DNA of 64,000 nt from a bacterium (lineage in GTDB: Bacteria; CLD3; SB21). Position 1 is the first letter of the stretch, and the number at the start of each line of letters is the position of its first letter. Location: NCBI GenBank assembly GCA_013360215.1, contig JABWCP010000006.1, positions 104,470-168,469 of the forward strand. The letters run 5' to 3'. This document shows, piece by piece, positions 1 through 9,061 of this stretch. The translations under genes were made by a program, and so were the position numbers. A model generated the notes under the pieces. The model saw only the letters and a list, made by a program, of their open reading frames with translations, ran no database searches and was not told the origin of the DNA.

Positions 1-1136
1 AGGGCATAAATATCTTTTTGTGCTTGCGAGTCCCACTGAATGTGCTTCTGATAATTTTTGTAAGCATAAGACATTAAAGCGGGTGTATCTTTAAAACCGT
101 CGGCTAAATGATCCAACGCATGATTAAACGAAATGGGCTTTGGTAAGCCAATTTTATTGTCGAGTGCCCGATTTAGATAGGCATCGACACGTGGCGAAAA
201 CCTAAGATCGTCGGTAGGAAAGAGCAGGTTGAGGCAAATGTATAAACGATAATTTCTCATCCGTGTTATCGTTTCTAATCCGATACGCCATTCTTCTTCA
301 TCGATCACGCTGTCTGCCGCAAAATAGCGTATGGTTTCTTTGGTGCGATCATCCTGATCGGGATTGGCAATGCCCCCCAAAGTTTGTATCAAAAATTTTT
401 TGTAGGCCGTGTTTTGAATTTTATACCGCGTGAAGACATACAACACATCATAATGCACTTTACCGCATTCGGTGTCAAATGATATTCGTACGGCTTCATC
501 AACGGCGGACTGTATCTTGGATGGCGTCGTAAGATCGTTGAGCTTTTGTTTTAACAAATCCGCATTTTGTTTGCATCGTTCCGCTTCGGATATCGCCGTG
601 GATGCGGTGGCTACATTGTGTTCTCCTGGAAATAACGAGGCCAGATCGGCCGTCATGGCGATGCTACCCGAAAAACTAAAATAAATCTCGCCGGTAATGA
701 CATCAATCAATCGGCAATTGACATCAATATAGTTTTTAAGTTTGGTATATGTGCCTGAAAATAAAACGTCTATCGGAATAAGTTCGCCGACTTTCTGTGC
801 CTGTTCGCTATTCATCAGATCGCTCATCATCAAAGCATTTTCTTTTAAAACGGCGTCCAATCGCCGGCGTTCAAAAAGCCGAAATTGTTTGGTGCTGCCT
901 AAAGCCGATATGAGCGATTCGGTAATATATTCACCAAATTCATTTTTATTTTCCGCATCGGCTTTGGTCGGTACAAAAGTAACTACAGCTAAACGCTGCG
1001 GTTTACCGGTTGTATTAGAGGACTGTATTTTGGCGGCAATCTCCTTGATGACTTTGCCGTATTCATCCGAGGTAATAGCCCAAGTTCCGGGCGCACAGAG
1101 CCACGTGAGTGCCCACAAGTAATAAATGTTTTTCAT
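1..1136 (-). CDS. Partial secreted CsgG/FlgO-like protein
   Basis: Translating the minus strand from an ATG at 1136 gives an uninterrupted frame of about 378 codons that runs off the left edge, so the C-terminus is missing. The first 20 or so residues are hydrophobic and look like a signal peptide. Residues 45-170 or so resemble the CsgG/FlgO/LpoB fold: a beta strand reading RLAVVTF, then a helix with the pattern EYITESLISAL, then FRLFERRRLDAVLKE, and later a GTYTKL strand and a RLIDVITGEI strand. Proteins of this fold sit in the periplasm or on the inner face of the outer membrane. After it comes a coiled region and a part I do not recognise. It diverges from the sigma factor at 1289. A second protein with a similar N-terminal domain lies at 48639-49964. 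The exact role is unknown. Confidence 0.65.
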   Translation of the reverse strand, partial: MKNIYYLWALTWLCAPGTWAITSDEYGKVIKEIAAKIQSSNTTGKPQRLAVVTFVPTKADAENKNEFGEYITESLISALGSTKQFRLFERRRLDAVLKENALMMSDLMNSEQAQKVGELIPIDVLFSGTYTKLKNYIDVNCRLIDVITGEIYFSFSGSIAMTADLASLFPGEHNVATASTAISEAERCKQNADLLKQKLNDLTTPSKIQSAVDEAVRISFDTECGKVHYDVLYVFTRYKIQNTAYKKFLIQTLGGIANPDQDDRTKETIRYFAADSVIDEEEWRIGLETITRMRNYRLYICLNLLFPTDDLRFSPRVDAYLNRALDNKIGLPKPISFNHALDHLADGFKDTPALMSYAYKNYQKHIQWDSQAQKDIYA

Positions 1137-1288
1137 GCAATTTTTTGTTAATAGGTACGCTATGATATAAATCAATATTAGAATCAGCGCAAAATATCGG
1201 TATTAGAAACTATTTGCAAGTTCATGCAGAAAAAAGTAGTTTTATAGGAATAATTGACATTTCAATACGTTCTATTTTTTGGCGGCTC

Positions 1289-1843
1289 ATGACGTCTAAG
1301 GATTTTGAAAAGCAAGCACTCGCACATACGGAATCGCTGTATAATACGGCGCTACGTATGACGCATAATCCGCAGGATGCTGAAGATTTGGTACAAGAGG
1401 CATTTTACAAGGCTTTTCGTTCCATACATCAGTTTGAAGAAGGTACCAATCTTCGAGCGTGGCTTTTTAAGATTTTGGTCAATACGCATATATCGCAATA
1501 CCGTAAAAATGCAAAAGATCCTGCGACGACGGGTTACGATGATGTCGAAGAGTTTTCATTGTACAGCCAAGTAAGAAGTCGTGCTGCTTTTCCGGACGAT
1601 GCGCCAACGGATATTTTAAATCAATTTTTAGATAAAGATATCCAAGCGGCGATACAGGCGTTACCTCAGCAATTTAAAGATGTGGTAATGTTGGTTGAGA
1701 TCGAAGGTTTTTCGTATCAAGAAGCGGCGAATATTTTAGATGTACCTGTCGGTACGATTATGTCACGATTATTCAGAGGGCGTAAGCTGCTGCAAAAATC
1801 TCTATGGGAATATGCAGTGGAATACGGGTATGTGAAGAAATAA
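1289..1843 (+). CDS. ECF RNA polymerase sigma factor (SigE/SigH-like)
   Basis: This 184-residue protein directs RNA polymerase to a stress regulon. Sigma region 2 contains the typical [14 protein letters not shown] segment and the [10 protein letters not shown] helix. Region 4 carries [11 protein letters not shown], then [12 protein letters not shown] and [15 protein letters not shown], the helix-turn-helix that contacts the -35 element. The frame is open back to 1214, but the ATG at 1289 fits the family start, while the upstream 25 codons look unlike a sigma factor. An RsrA-type zinc anti-sigma gene follows 45 bp downstream, which is the usual layout for thiol-oxidative-stress sigma factors of the SigH/SigR type. 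I infer oxidative or disulfide stress as the signal; the sequence alone does not show which genes it controls. Confidence 0.9.
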   Translation: MTSKDFEKQALAHTESLYNTALRMTHNPQDAEDLVQEAFYKAFRSIHQFEEGTNLRAWLFKILVNTHISQYRKNAKDPATTGYDDVEEFSLYSQVRSRAAFPDDAPTDILNQFLDKDIQAAIQALPQQFKDVVMLVEIEGFSYQEAANILDVPVGTIMSRLFRGRKLLQKSLWEYAVEYGYVKK

Positions 1844-1888
1844 ATAGTAAAGCGGAGTTATGAATTTCGGAGGAGTGGAGGAGAGGTT

Positions 1889-2188
1889 ATGAGTCATGTA
1901 CATCATGGCGAGGCGGATCTGCATGCGCAGAACCATCCGATCAATTGCGGTGAAATTGAACGACTTTTGTATGCTTATTTAGATGGTGAATTGCCATTGG
2001 AAGAAGTCGCGCCTTACAAAGATCATCTATCGCATTGTCCGCCTTGCAAAGCATTCGTCGAATTTGAAGAAAAAATCAGCCATCTCATCAAACAAAAATG
2101 CGGTCACAACGGTACAGATCGCGCTTGCGTGCCGACATCGCTTCATGAAAAAATACAAAAGGCGATTGCATTGTCCAAAGAAGCTTGA
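1889..2188 (+). CDS. Zinc anti-sigma factor, RsrA/ZAS family
   Basis: A 99-residue protein with the zinc-binding anti-sigma signature: Cys20 in an NCGEIERLL context, then His46-x3-Cys50-x2-Cys53. These correspond to the C11, H37, C41 and C44 of Streptomyces RsrA, where a disulfide releases the bound sigma factor. Two further cysteines (71 and 80) lie in the C-terminal tail. The N-terminal 18 residues are rich in histidine. No membrane segment is present, so it should be cytosolic. A strong GGAGGAG-type ribosome site lies just upstream (about 1870-1884). It follows the ECF sigma factor at 1289 and is very likely its partner. The redox-switch mechanism is inferred from the family, not shown. 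Confidence 0.88.
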   Translation: MSHVHHGEADLHAQNHPINCGEIERLLYAYLDGELPLEEVAPYKDHLSHCPPCKAFVEFEEKISHLIKQKCGHNGTDRACVPTSLHEKIQKAIALSKEA

Positions 2189-2243
2189 TGTGCGATAGGT
2201 TGATAATAAGAGAAAAAATATAACGGCTAACGATAATACTACT

Positions 2244-3875
2244 TTACCGCCAACCTTGAGCAATAGGTAATCGCCTCCCAAAGCCGAACGACTTAGAAGT
2301 TACGCGTAAACCCGGTGCAGCCTGCCTGCGTTTATATTCATTCCGATCAATAAGCTTGAGAATTTTATGAACCGTTTCCGGGTCGTGGCCAAGCTTTATA
2401 ATCTCATCGGCCTCTAAAAGATCTTCGATATAGGCTTTCAGAATGGCATCCAGTACGTCATAAGGCGGAAGCGAATCCTGATCGGTTTGATTGGGGCGCA
2501 ATTCGGCGGAAGGCGGTTTTTCGATGGTACTTTTAGGGATAACTATTTTATCGCGATTGATCCAATTTGAAATGCGATAAACCATCGTCTTGGGCACATC
2601 ACTGATCACGGCTAAACCGCCGCACATATCACCATAGATCGTGCAGTATCCGACAGCCAGTTCGGATTTGTTGCCGGTGCTAAGTACCATGGCGTTCAAT
2701 TTATTTGAAAACGCCATCAAGATGTTGCCGCGAATCCGGGCTTGGATGTTTTCTTCCGTCGTATCCTCGGGCAAACCTTGGAAACTACCGGATAAACTCT
2801 CTAAGAAACTATGGAACATGGGTTCGATAGGAACGCTATGATACGTGATGCCGAGATTCCGAGCCAGATCGCGAGCGTCATCTTGGCTGTGATCTGAGGA
2901 ATACCGGGACGGCATGGATACGCCGATCACATTCTGCGGGCCCAAGGCACTCGCGGTGATCGCAGCAACCAACGCCGAATCAATACCGCCGGACAATCCG
3001 ATCAAGGCTTTGCGAAATCCGCATTTGTGGAGATAATCCCGTACGCCGAGCACGAGGGCATTAAAAATTTCTTCTTCGGTTGTCGGATTGGGCATAGTGA
3101 TCGTTTGCGTTGAAGGAAGGGTGAGGGAAACCTGATCTTCTTCAAACGCCTTTCCGGCCGCGATTGGTATTCCTTCCGCATTGAGCGCAAAACTACGCCC
3201 GTCAAATATCAAGCTGTCATTGCCGCCGACAAGATTGACGAAAAGTATCGGTTTACGGTATTTAATAGCGATGCTGCGAAACATTTCCAAACGCAAATGA
3301 TGTTTTTGTACATGGAAAGGTGACGCGGAAATATTGATCAGTATTTCTGCACCTTGATTGAAAAGTTCTTCGATCGGGTCATTGTGATAGATGCGCCGCT
3401 TCCAAAAATCCTTGTCATTCCAGCTGTCTTCGCAAATGGAGATGCCGAGTTTGACACCGCGAAAAGTAAATATTTTTTTATGTTTTGCCGGTTCAAAATG
3501 ACGCATTTCGTCAAATACATCATAGTTGGGCAGCAGCGTTTTGTATTGTATGCCGATAATCTGGCGGTTTTCGATCAATGCCGCTGCGTTAAATACATGA
3601 TGACCTTCCGGATCATTATTGGGCGCGACAAAGCCGCACAAAACGCCGATGCCGTCGGTGGCTTCCCTGATCAGATCCAACATTTCCTGATTTTTTCGGA
3701 CAAAAGCTTTTTTTTCAACGAGATCTTCCGGAGGATAACCCGTAATACTCAATTCAGGAAATACGATCAGATCAGCGCCTTCGGAGCGCGCCTGACTGAT
3801 ATGTTGGATAATCCGTTCCGTATTATTGGTGAGATCGCCGACGCGGGTATTGATTTGAGCTAAAATGACTTTCAT
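2244..3875 (-). CDS. nadE: Glutamine-dependent NAD+ synthetase
   Basis: A two-domain, 543-residue enzyme that makes NAD+ from nicotinic acid adenine dinucleotide, ATP and glutamine. The N-terminal nitrilase-type glutaminase (about 1-260) has the full Glu41-Lys112-Cys148 triad (FPELS, YKTLLPNY, ISICEDSW). The C-terminal ATP-pyrophosphatase domain carries the SGGIDS loop at 295-300, followed by the STGNKSELAVGY segment typical of NAD synthases. The length fits the shorter bacterial glutamine-dependent class. It is convergent with the anti-sigma gene and is separated by 179 bp from the S24 gene on the same strand, so it probably has its own promoter. No anomaly was seen. Confidence 0.96.
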   Translation of the reverse strand: MKVILAQINTRVGDLTNNTERIIQHISQARSEGADLIVFPELSITGYPPEDLVEKKAFVRKNQEMLDLIREATDGIGVLCGFVAPNNDPEGHHVFNAAALIENRQIIGIQYKTLLPNYDVFDEMRHFEPAKHKKIFTFRGVKLGISICEDSWNDKDFWKRRIYHNDPIEELFNQGAEILINISASPFHVQKHHLRLEMFRSIAIKYRKPILFVNLVGGNDSLIFDGRSFALNAEGIPIAAGKAFEEDQVSLTLPSTQTITMPNPTTEEEIFNALVLGVRDYLHKCGFRKALIGLSGGIDSALVAAITASALGPQNVIGVSMPSRYSSDHSQDDARDLARNLGITYHSVPIEPMFHSFLESLSGSFQGLPEDTTEENIQARIRGNILMAFSNKLNAMVLSTGNKSELAVGYCTIYGDMCGGLAVISDVPKTMVYRISNWINRDKIVIPKSTIEKPPSAELRPNQTDQDSLPPYDVLDAILKAYIEDLLEADEIIKLGHDPETVHKILKLIDRNEYKRRQAAPGLRVTSKSFGFGRRLPIAQGWR

Positions 3876-4054
3876 GTATTAACTATGATCGTTTAGGCTT
3901 ATCAATAAAAAAGGTCACTCGAAAATGCGTCCAGCTTGTCTGAAAAATAAGAATCTGTGTGGGTAATCTAAAATCGGCACAACAGATGCGTGATTCAGTA
4001 TGCTACAGATGACGCTTTTTGGAGCAACCTTTGTGTGAATTTCTTAATAGGTTA

Positions 4055-4468
4055 TCAATGGCGCAAAACTTCGAGAACTTTGCCGCCGACACGAAAAGAT
4101 TGATATTGCGGATCAACTTCGATCGGCGAAAGTTCGGCATTGGCCGGTTGTAAAATAATTTTACTTCCGCGTTTGTAAATACGTTTTACCGTAGCCTCTT
4201 CATTGACGTAGGCAATAACGATGTCACCATTGATAAATTCGTTAGTCTGACGGCATACGATGTAGTTTCCGTTAAAAATACCGTCTTCGATCATCGAGTC
4301 TCCAACAATCTGGAGTGCAAAAAGTTTTTTATCCTCCGGCGAATAACGGGAAGAAACAACATGGCCGAGTGAAACCTCCTCACTAAAGCGCGGTGTTCCG
4401 GCAGCTACTTTACCGACGACGGGAATGCCCGGGTTTTGCTGATTATCGTAAATAATCTTCGGCTCCAT
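4055..4468 (-). CDS. Stand-alone S24 peptidase domain (LexA/UmuD-like, no HTH)
   Basis: This 137-residue protein is the C-terminal half of a LexA-type repressor on its own. It has a LexA-style Ala23-Gly24 cleavage site (VAAGTP), the catalytic Ser58 in GDSMIEDGI and the catalytic Lys95 in EATVKRIY. LexA needs about 65 more N-terminal residues for its winged helix-turn-helix; here the upstream DNA is the end of glnE, whose stop lies 2 bp before this ATG, and a GGGAG ribosome site sits inside the last glnE codons. The short form is therefore the genuine product and not a start-site error. UmuD has the same size, but its cleavage site is normally Cys-Gly and no umuC is in the window. Possible roles are a UmuD-like accessory or a self-cleaving regulator. 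Confidence 0.85.
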   Translation of the reverse strand: MEPKIIYDNQQNPGIPVVGKVAAGTPRFSEEVSLGHVVSSRYSPEDKKLFALQIVGDSMIEDGIFNGNYIVCRQTNEFINGDIVIAYVNEEATVKRIYKRGSKIILQPANAELSPIEVDPQYQSFRVGGKVLEVLRH

Positions 4469-4470
4469 AT

Positions 4471-7377
4471 TTATACTCCCAGATAATGGAGAAATAAACG
4501 ATGATTGGATTCTTTGATTTGTTCAAGCCGCATTAGAAATGCGCCTCTAGTTTCAAATTCGAGAAAATTGGCGATAAAGGCAAGCTGTTTTTCATCGGAA
4601 GGCAGGCGCGAAGACTTGCGTTCGAAGAGTAAAAAAGCCGCTTCTTCGATGCGCCGTAAAAGATAATAGTTGGTTGTAAGTATAGACGCATCGTCAGCCA
4701 GAAGCAGGCCTGTCGATGTGAAGCTGTTGATGGCCTGTACGGTGCTGTGTACCGGTGATTGTGGCAAACGATCACCGTGAAGTAATTGTAATCCTTGTAC
4801 GAGGTATTCGATGTCCAGCAACCCGCCGCGGCATGTTTTGATTTCATACACCGCATCGGCCGGAGATTTGATTTTTTCGCGTATTTGACGTTCACGCATA
4901 CTGGTTATTTCTTGACGAATATTCCATTTTTTTGATGCCGCCCTTAGTTGCTCATAACGCCACGATTCGAATTGAGAGTGGAGATCAGACGAACCGGCAA
5001 TACAACGCGCCTTAATCAACGACTGGACCTCCCAAAACATGGCACGGCTTGAAAAATATTCCTTATATCGTGACAGCGTAACGACAAGCGGCGCTTGGGC
5101 ACCTTCCGGGCGCAAACGGGCATCCATATCATAAATTTTCCCCTCGGACGCGTGGTCGGTGATGCGCTGATGAACGCGGCGAGCTTGAGAAATAAAATGA
5201 TCCACATCCGCGTCATCCGAACAAACCCAAACGACATCCAAATCGGATCGGTAGCTCAGTTCACTTCCGCCCAACTTTCCCATACCTAAGAGAATAATTG
5301 GATCCTCCATCAAGAGCACTTCACTGAAGGCGGTTTGTAAAATGTGGTCCGCGAGCTTCGAAAGATACAAATAGGGCTCTGACGGCGAAGTCGGTTGGTT
5401 GCGGTTTGTGAGGGCGCATTGAACCCAACCAAGACGGCGAATGTGCTGAAGATTTTTTGTCAAACGGTAAATGGCTTGCCCGTCCTGATGGGGCGTTGAT
5501 AACCATGTCGGGAGCTGTATCTGCAGCCAATCCAAATAGGAAGGTCTTTCACAAAAAATCTGTGTCAATCCCGGTGCTAACGAACAAAGATAAACAAGGT
5601 GTTTTCGATATTCGGCATTTTGCGACAACGAGCGATATAGCATATCGGCAAAAGGTTGCGCCGCGACGATGCGTTCAAGATGTGCCAGCGTCGAATCCGG
5701 ATCGTGCGTCTGACCAACATCAGTCAGTAAGATTTCCAGCAGTTCCGCAAGGCATTCACGAACTGAGTTGCCGTATAATTTGGGAAACTGTCCCATAGCC
5801 AAAAGGCGAATCGTACGATGCGTTCGATCCGGATCGGTGAAATGATGTTCCTGCAAAAAACGAATTCCCTCTTCAGAACACACCTCTGAAATCAATCCCG
5901 AAAATACTGAGGTTGCACGGTTATCAATTTCAAATACAGATAGATAAATCGCGCGAACAGATTTCAAATTTTCATTTAAAACTGATTCTAAAGTCGAACC
6001 GTTCGTATAACCTAGTAGAATCGCGATTTTTGTGAATTCATCGGTTGTCCCGCTCAGGGTGTGCTTCTGGGTGTCTTTTTCGATCTGAAGTATATGCTCG
6101 ATTTTTCGATAAAAAATATACGCGGAGCTCAGCGTTTGAAATTCGTTGGGCGAAAGCAGTTTTTGTGAAAAAAGCTGTTTGAGTCCTTTGAGTGTGTTTC
6201 CGGTTCGAATTTCCGTCATTTGTCCGCCGTGGATAAGCTGAAGTGCTTGTACGATAAATTCGATATCGCGGATTCCGCCGGGGCATATTTTGATGTTTAG
6301 GTGATCGGAGGATTTTTGCTCTTCGATGCGCCACTTCATGGCGGCGACTTCGTGCAAGGGCGATTGGAAAAAAGTTTTAGGATACACAAAAGGTTCCAAC
6401 CGTTTGATAAAACGAGCACCGAATTCCAAATCGCCGGCCACGGGTCTGGCCTTGATAAGCATTTGCCGCTCCCACGTTTGACCGCGCGCTTCGTAATAAT
6501 ATAAAAAACTGGAAACACACCGCGCAAGCGGACCGGCATCGCCGTCAGGACGGAGCCGCGCGTCCACACGGTAAAGCTGACCCTCGGATGTATTTTTGGC
6601 AATGTGTGCGATCAGGCCGGACGCTAAGCGATTAAAATATTCATGATGAGTCAGGCGATGCTCGTTCACGATGTATTCGTTTTCTTCTTCATAGACAAAC
6701 ATCACATCAATATCGGAGCTGTAATTCAGCTCACCCCCGCCAAATTTTCCAAGAGCGATTACACAAAACGGTGTCTCCGGATTTCCCCAACGTGGCGCCA
6801 TATCCCGGCGTTGCGCATCCAACGCACCTTGCAGTACACATTCGGCTAAGTCGCTCACGGATGCGACGGTTTTTTCGAGCGGATCCTGTAGTATATAATC
6901 CCGAATACCCAGTTTCAGCATTTCACGGCGTTTAATTTTCCGCAAAGCATCCATGACTTTGTTGAGCGACGGCGTTTGATTATGAAAAAGGCGGAGGATA
7001 TGCTGCTGGACCTCAAGTTTGTCAAAAGGACGGCAATCGTACTCGGGGCGAACGAGAAAATAAGCGTATTGGAAATCACGGATCATTAGTTCCGCGATAA
7101 AAGGACTGGATGCAAAGAGCCGCACCAGACGTGCAGTTGTAGGCGGCGTATCACTGAGCATTTTAAAAAAAGCGATGCGATCAATCACCGCACGGCTAAG
7201 GCGTTCAAATAAATTGAATATATCGTCGCAATTCGGATAAGGGCGTAATTCGTCCAATAACCGTTTGAGAAAGCGGATATCGTGCGGTTGGGTTTGGTTT
7301 GTAATGCTTTTCAGATTGGTTTCGGCCTGCGCTGTATTACGAAAAAAACTCAGGTCGTGTGAAAAAGATTCTGGCAT
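4471..7377 (-). CDS. glnE: Glutamine synthetase adenylyltransferase/deadenylylase
   Basis: A 968-residue bifunctional enzyme that adds or removes AMP on glutamine synthetase to adjust nitrogen assimilation. It has the expected two nucleotidyltransferase domains. The N-terminal deadenylylase-type domain carries GKFGGGELNYSSDIDVMF at about 210-227, and the C-terminal adenylylase-type domain carries GKLGGSELSYRSDLDVVW near residue 700. Each keeps the paired acidic residues (SDxD), and each is followed by an RLRPDG or RLRPEG segment and a GGxxDIEYxVQ-type segment. The length fits the family. The partners GlnA, GlnB and GlnD are not in the window. It is followed by the S24 gene 2 bp away, so the two are probably cotranscribed. 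Confidence 0.95.
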   Translation of the reverse strand: MPESFSHDLSFFRNTAQAETNLKSITNQTQPHDIRFLKRLLDELRPYPNCDDIFNLFERLSRAVIDRIAFFKMLSDTPPTTARLVRLFASSPFIAELMIRDFQYAYFLVRPEYDCRPFDKLEVQQHILRLFHNQTPSLNKVMDALRKIKRREMLKLGIRDYILQDPLEKTVASVSDLAECVLQGALDAQRRDMAPRWGNPETPFCVIALGKFGGGELNYSSDIDVMFVYEEENEYIVNEHRLTHHEYFNRLASGLIAHIAKNTSEGQLYRVDARLRPDGDAGPLARCVSSFLYYYEARGQTWERQMLIKARPVAGDLEFGARFIKRLEPFVYPKTFFQSPLHEVAAMKWRIEEQKSSDHLNIKICPGGIRDIEFIVQALQLIHGGQMTEIRTGNTLKGLKQLFSQKLLSPNEFQTLSSAYIFYRKIEHILQIEKDTQKHTLSGTTDEFTKIAILLGYTNGSTLESVLNENLKSVRAIYLSVFEIDNRATSVFSGLISEVCSEEGIRFLQEHHFTDPDRTHRTIRLLAMGQFPKLYGNSVRECLAELLEILLTDVGQTHDPDSTLAHLERIVAAQPFADMLYRSLSQNAEYRKHLVYLCSLAPGLTQIFCERPSYLDWLQIQLPTWLSTPHQDGQAIYRLTKNLQHIRRLGWVQCALTNRNQPTSPSEPYLYLSKLADHILQTAFSEVLLMEDPIILLGMGKLGGSELSYRSDLDVVWVCSDDADVDHFISQARRVHQRITDHASEGKIYDMDARLRPEGAQAPLVVTLSRYKEYFSSRAMFWEVQSLIKARCIAGSSDLHSQFESWRYEQLRAASKKWNIRQEITSMRERQIREKIKSPADAVYEIKTCRGGLLDIEYLVQGLQLLHGDRLPQSPVHSTVQAINSFTSTGLLLADDASILTTNYYLLRRIEEAAFLLFERKSSRLPSDEKQLAFIANFLEFETRGAFLMRLEQIKESNHRLFLHYLGV
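4476..4480 (-). promoter_or_regulatory. Ribosome binding site of the S24 gene
   Basis: On the minus strand this reads GGGAG, 7 nt before the ATG at 4468, and lies inside the last codons of glnE. It decides the start of the short S24 protein and implies translation coupled to glnE. Confidence 0.7.
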
Positions 7378-7478
7378 GTTTTAGTTTGAAAAAGAAAAGG
7401 CGATTCCGTAAGTTTTAATGGATATGAATTTACTTCTAAAAATAACAATTCCAATCATAAATACTCCGGAGCCTCTAT

Positions 7479-9026
7479 ATGTCTGATAAACGCGTAGAAG
7501 AACTCCATCGCCTTAAAGCAGAGGCCTTGCTGGGCGGTGGACAGAAGCGCATCGATGCGCAACATAAAAAAGGTAAACTTACGGCACGGGAACGAATCGC
7601 TGTTCTTTTAGATGAAGGTAGTTTTGAAGAATTGGATATGCTCGCACGCCATCGTTCGCACGACTTTGGTTTGGATAAGGAAAGGCCGCTCGGTGACGGC
7701 GTAGTCACGGGGTATGGTACTATTGACGGCCGTTTGGTGTATGTCTTCAGTCAGGATTTCACGGTATTCGGCGGCAGTTTGTCGGAAGTGCATGCCGAAA
7801 AAATCATAAAAATTATGAATCTCGCTATGAAAGTCGGAGCGCCGGTGATCGGTCTCAACGATTCGGGCGGTGCGCGAATTCAGGAAGGCGTCGTAAGTCT
7901 CGGCGGTTACGCGGATATTTTTCTTTTGAATACACTGGCTTCAGGAGTAGTGCCTCAAATTTCGGCGATTATGGGACCGTGTGCCGGTGGCGCGGTATAT
8001 TCTCCGGCGATTACCGACTTCATTCTGATGGTCAAAAATACCAGCTATATGTTTGTCACCGGCCCCAATGTGGTCAAAACGGTTACGCATGAAGATGTGA
8101 GTTCTGAAGATCTCGGCGGCGCTATGACCCATGCAAGCAAAAGCGGTGTCGCACACGTTGCGGCGGAAAACGAATTGGACTGTCTGATGAAAATCAGAAA
8201 ATTGTACAGTTATATGCCATCCAACAATATGGAAGATCCGCCGGTGATACCCTGCGATGATCCGGCTGATCGTTGTGAAGAGGCGCTCAAAACCATCATT
8301 CCGGACAATCCCAATAAACCATACGATATCAAAGATGTGATCAAACTTATCGTGGACAACGGTGATTTTTTTGAAATACACGAAGAATACGCCGGAAATA
8401 TCGTTGTCGGATTTGCACGACTCGGCGGGCGCTCCGTAGGTATCGTCGCCAACCAACCGGCGGTACTCGCAGGTGTGCTGGACATTGACTCTTCGATTAA
8501 AGGCGCACGGTTTGTTCGTTTTTGCGATTGTTTCAATATACCGCTTGTAGTTTTTGAAGATGTCCCCGGATTCTTGCCCGGTACGGATCAGGAATGGCGC
8601 GGCATTATCAAACATGGTGCAAAATTACTCTATGCGTTTTGTGAAGCGACGGTGCCCAAAGTCACGGTCATCACACGCAAAGCTTATGGCGGTGCGTACG
8701 ACGTGATGAATTCCAAACACGTGCGTGGCGATATGAATTTTGCCTGGCCGTCGGCCGAGATCGCCGTGATGGGAGCTAAAGGAGCGGTTGAGATCATCTT
8801 TAAAAAAGAAATAGACGCCTCGGCCAATCCGAAAGAGACCGAAGAGAAACTGACGGAAGAATACAAAGAAAAATTTGCCAACCCTTATAGTGCCGCCGAA
8901 CGCGGATACGTGGACGATGTCATCGAACCGCAACTGACGCGTCCCAAACTGATTCGCGCTTTAGCCATGCTGGAAAATAAAGTAGATACCAATCCGAAAA
9001 AGAAACACGGCAATATACCTTTGTAA
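7479..9026 (+). CDS. pccB: Acyl-CoA carboxylase beta subunit (propionyl-CoA type)
   Basis: The carboxyltransferase subunit (515 residues) of a biotin-dependent acyl-CoA carboxylase, which moves the carboxyl group from biotin to propionyl-CoA or acetyl-CoA. Recognisable parts are the [19 protein letters not shown] start, the oxyanion segments with GGARIQEGV and [11 protein letters not shown], the [11 protein letters not shown] loop and the typical C-terminal KHGNIPL. The carboxyltransferase fold is complete. The ATG follows a CGGAG ribosome site. It diverges from glnE across 101 bp. The biotin carboxylase/carrier subunit is not in the window. Propionyl-CoA is the most likely substrate by similarity, but methylmalonyl-CoA decarboxylase or general acyl-CoA carboxylase roles cannot be excluded. 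Confidence 0.92.
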   Translation: MSDKRVEELHRLKAEALLGGGQKRIDAQHKKGKLTARERIAVLLDEGSFEELDMLARHRSHDFGLDKERPLGDGVVTGYGTIDGRLVYVFSQDFTVFGGSLSEVHAEKIIKIMNLAMKVGAPVIGLNDSGGARIQEGVVSLGGYADIFLLNTLASGVVPQISAIMGPCAGGAVYSPAITDFILMVKNTSYMFVTGPNVVKTVTHEDVSSEDLGGAMTHASKSGVAHVAAENELDCLMKIRKLYSYMPSNNMEDPPVIPCDDPADRCEEALKTIIPDNPNKPYDIKDVIKLIVDNGDFFEIHEEYAGNIVVGFARLGGRSVGIVANQPAVLAGVLDIDSSIKGARFVRFCDCFNIPLVVFEDVPGFLPGTDQEWRGIIKHGAKLLYAFCEATVPKVTVITRKAYGGAYDVMNSKHVRGDMNFAWPSAEIAVMGAKGAVEIIFKKEIDASANPKETEEKLTEEYKEKFANPYSAAERGYVDDVIEPQLTRPKLIRALAMLENKVDTNPKKKHGNIPL

Positions 9027-9061
9027 AATCACGCTACGGAACGTTACAGGTAATTAAAAAA

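Noticed and set aside
3354..3863. A 169-codon plus-strand frame opposite nadE
   Set aside because: nadE is complete with all catalytic residues on the other strand; the plus-strand product has no recognisable features.
4055..4468. The idea that the S24 gene is a frameshifted LexA
   Set aside because: The ATG has its own ribosome site and glnE ends 2 bp upstream, leaving no room for a missing helix-turn-helix.
7941..8615. A 224-codon open frame on the minus strand opposite the acyl-CoA carboxylase gene
   Set aside because: It lies fully inside pccB, has no domain match by eye and its composition (many His, Arg, Phe) is that of an antisense shadow of a well conserved gene.
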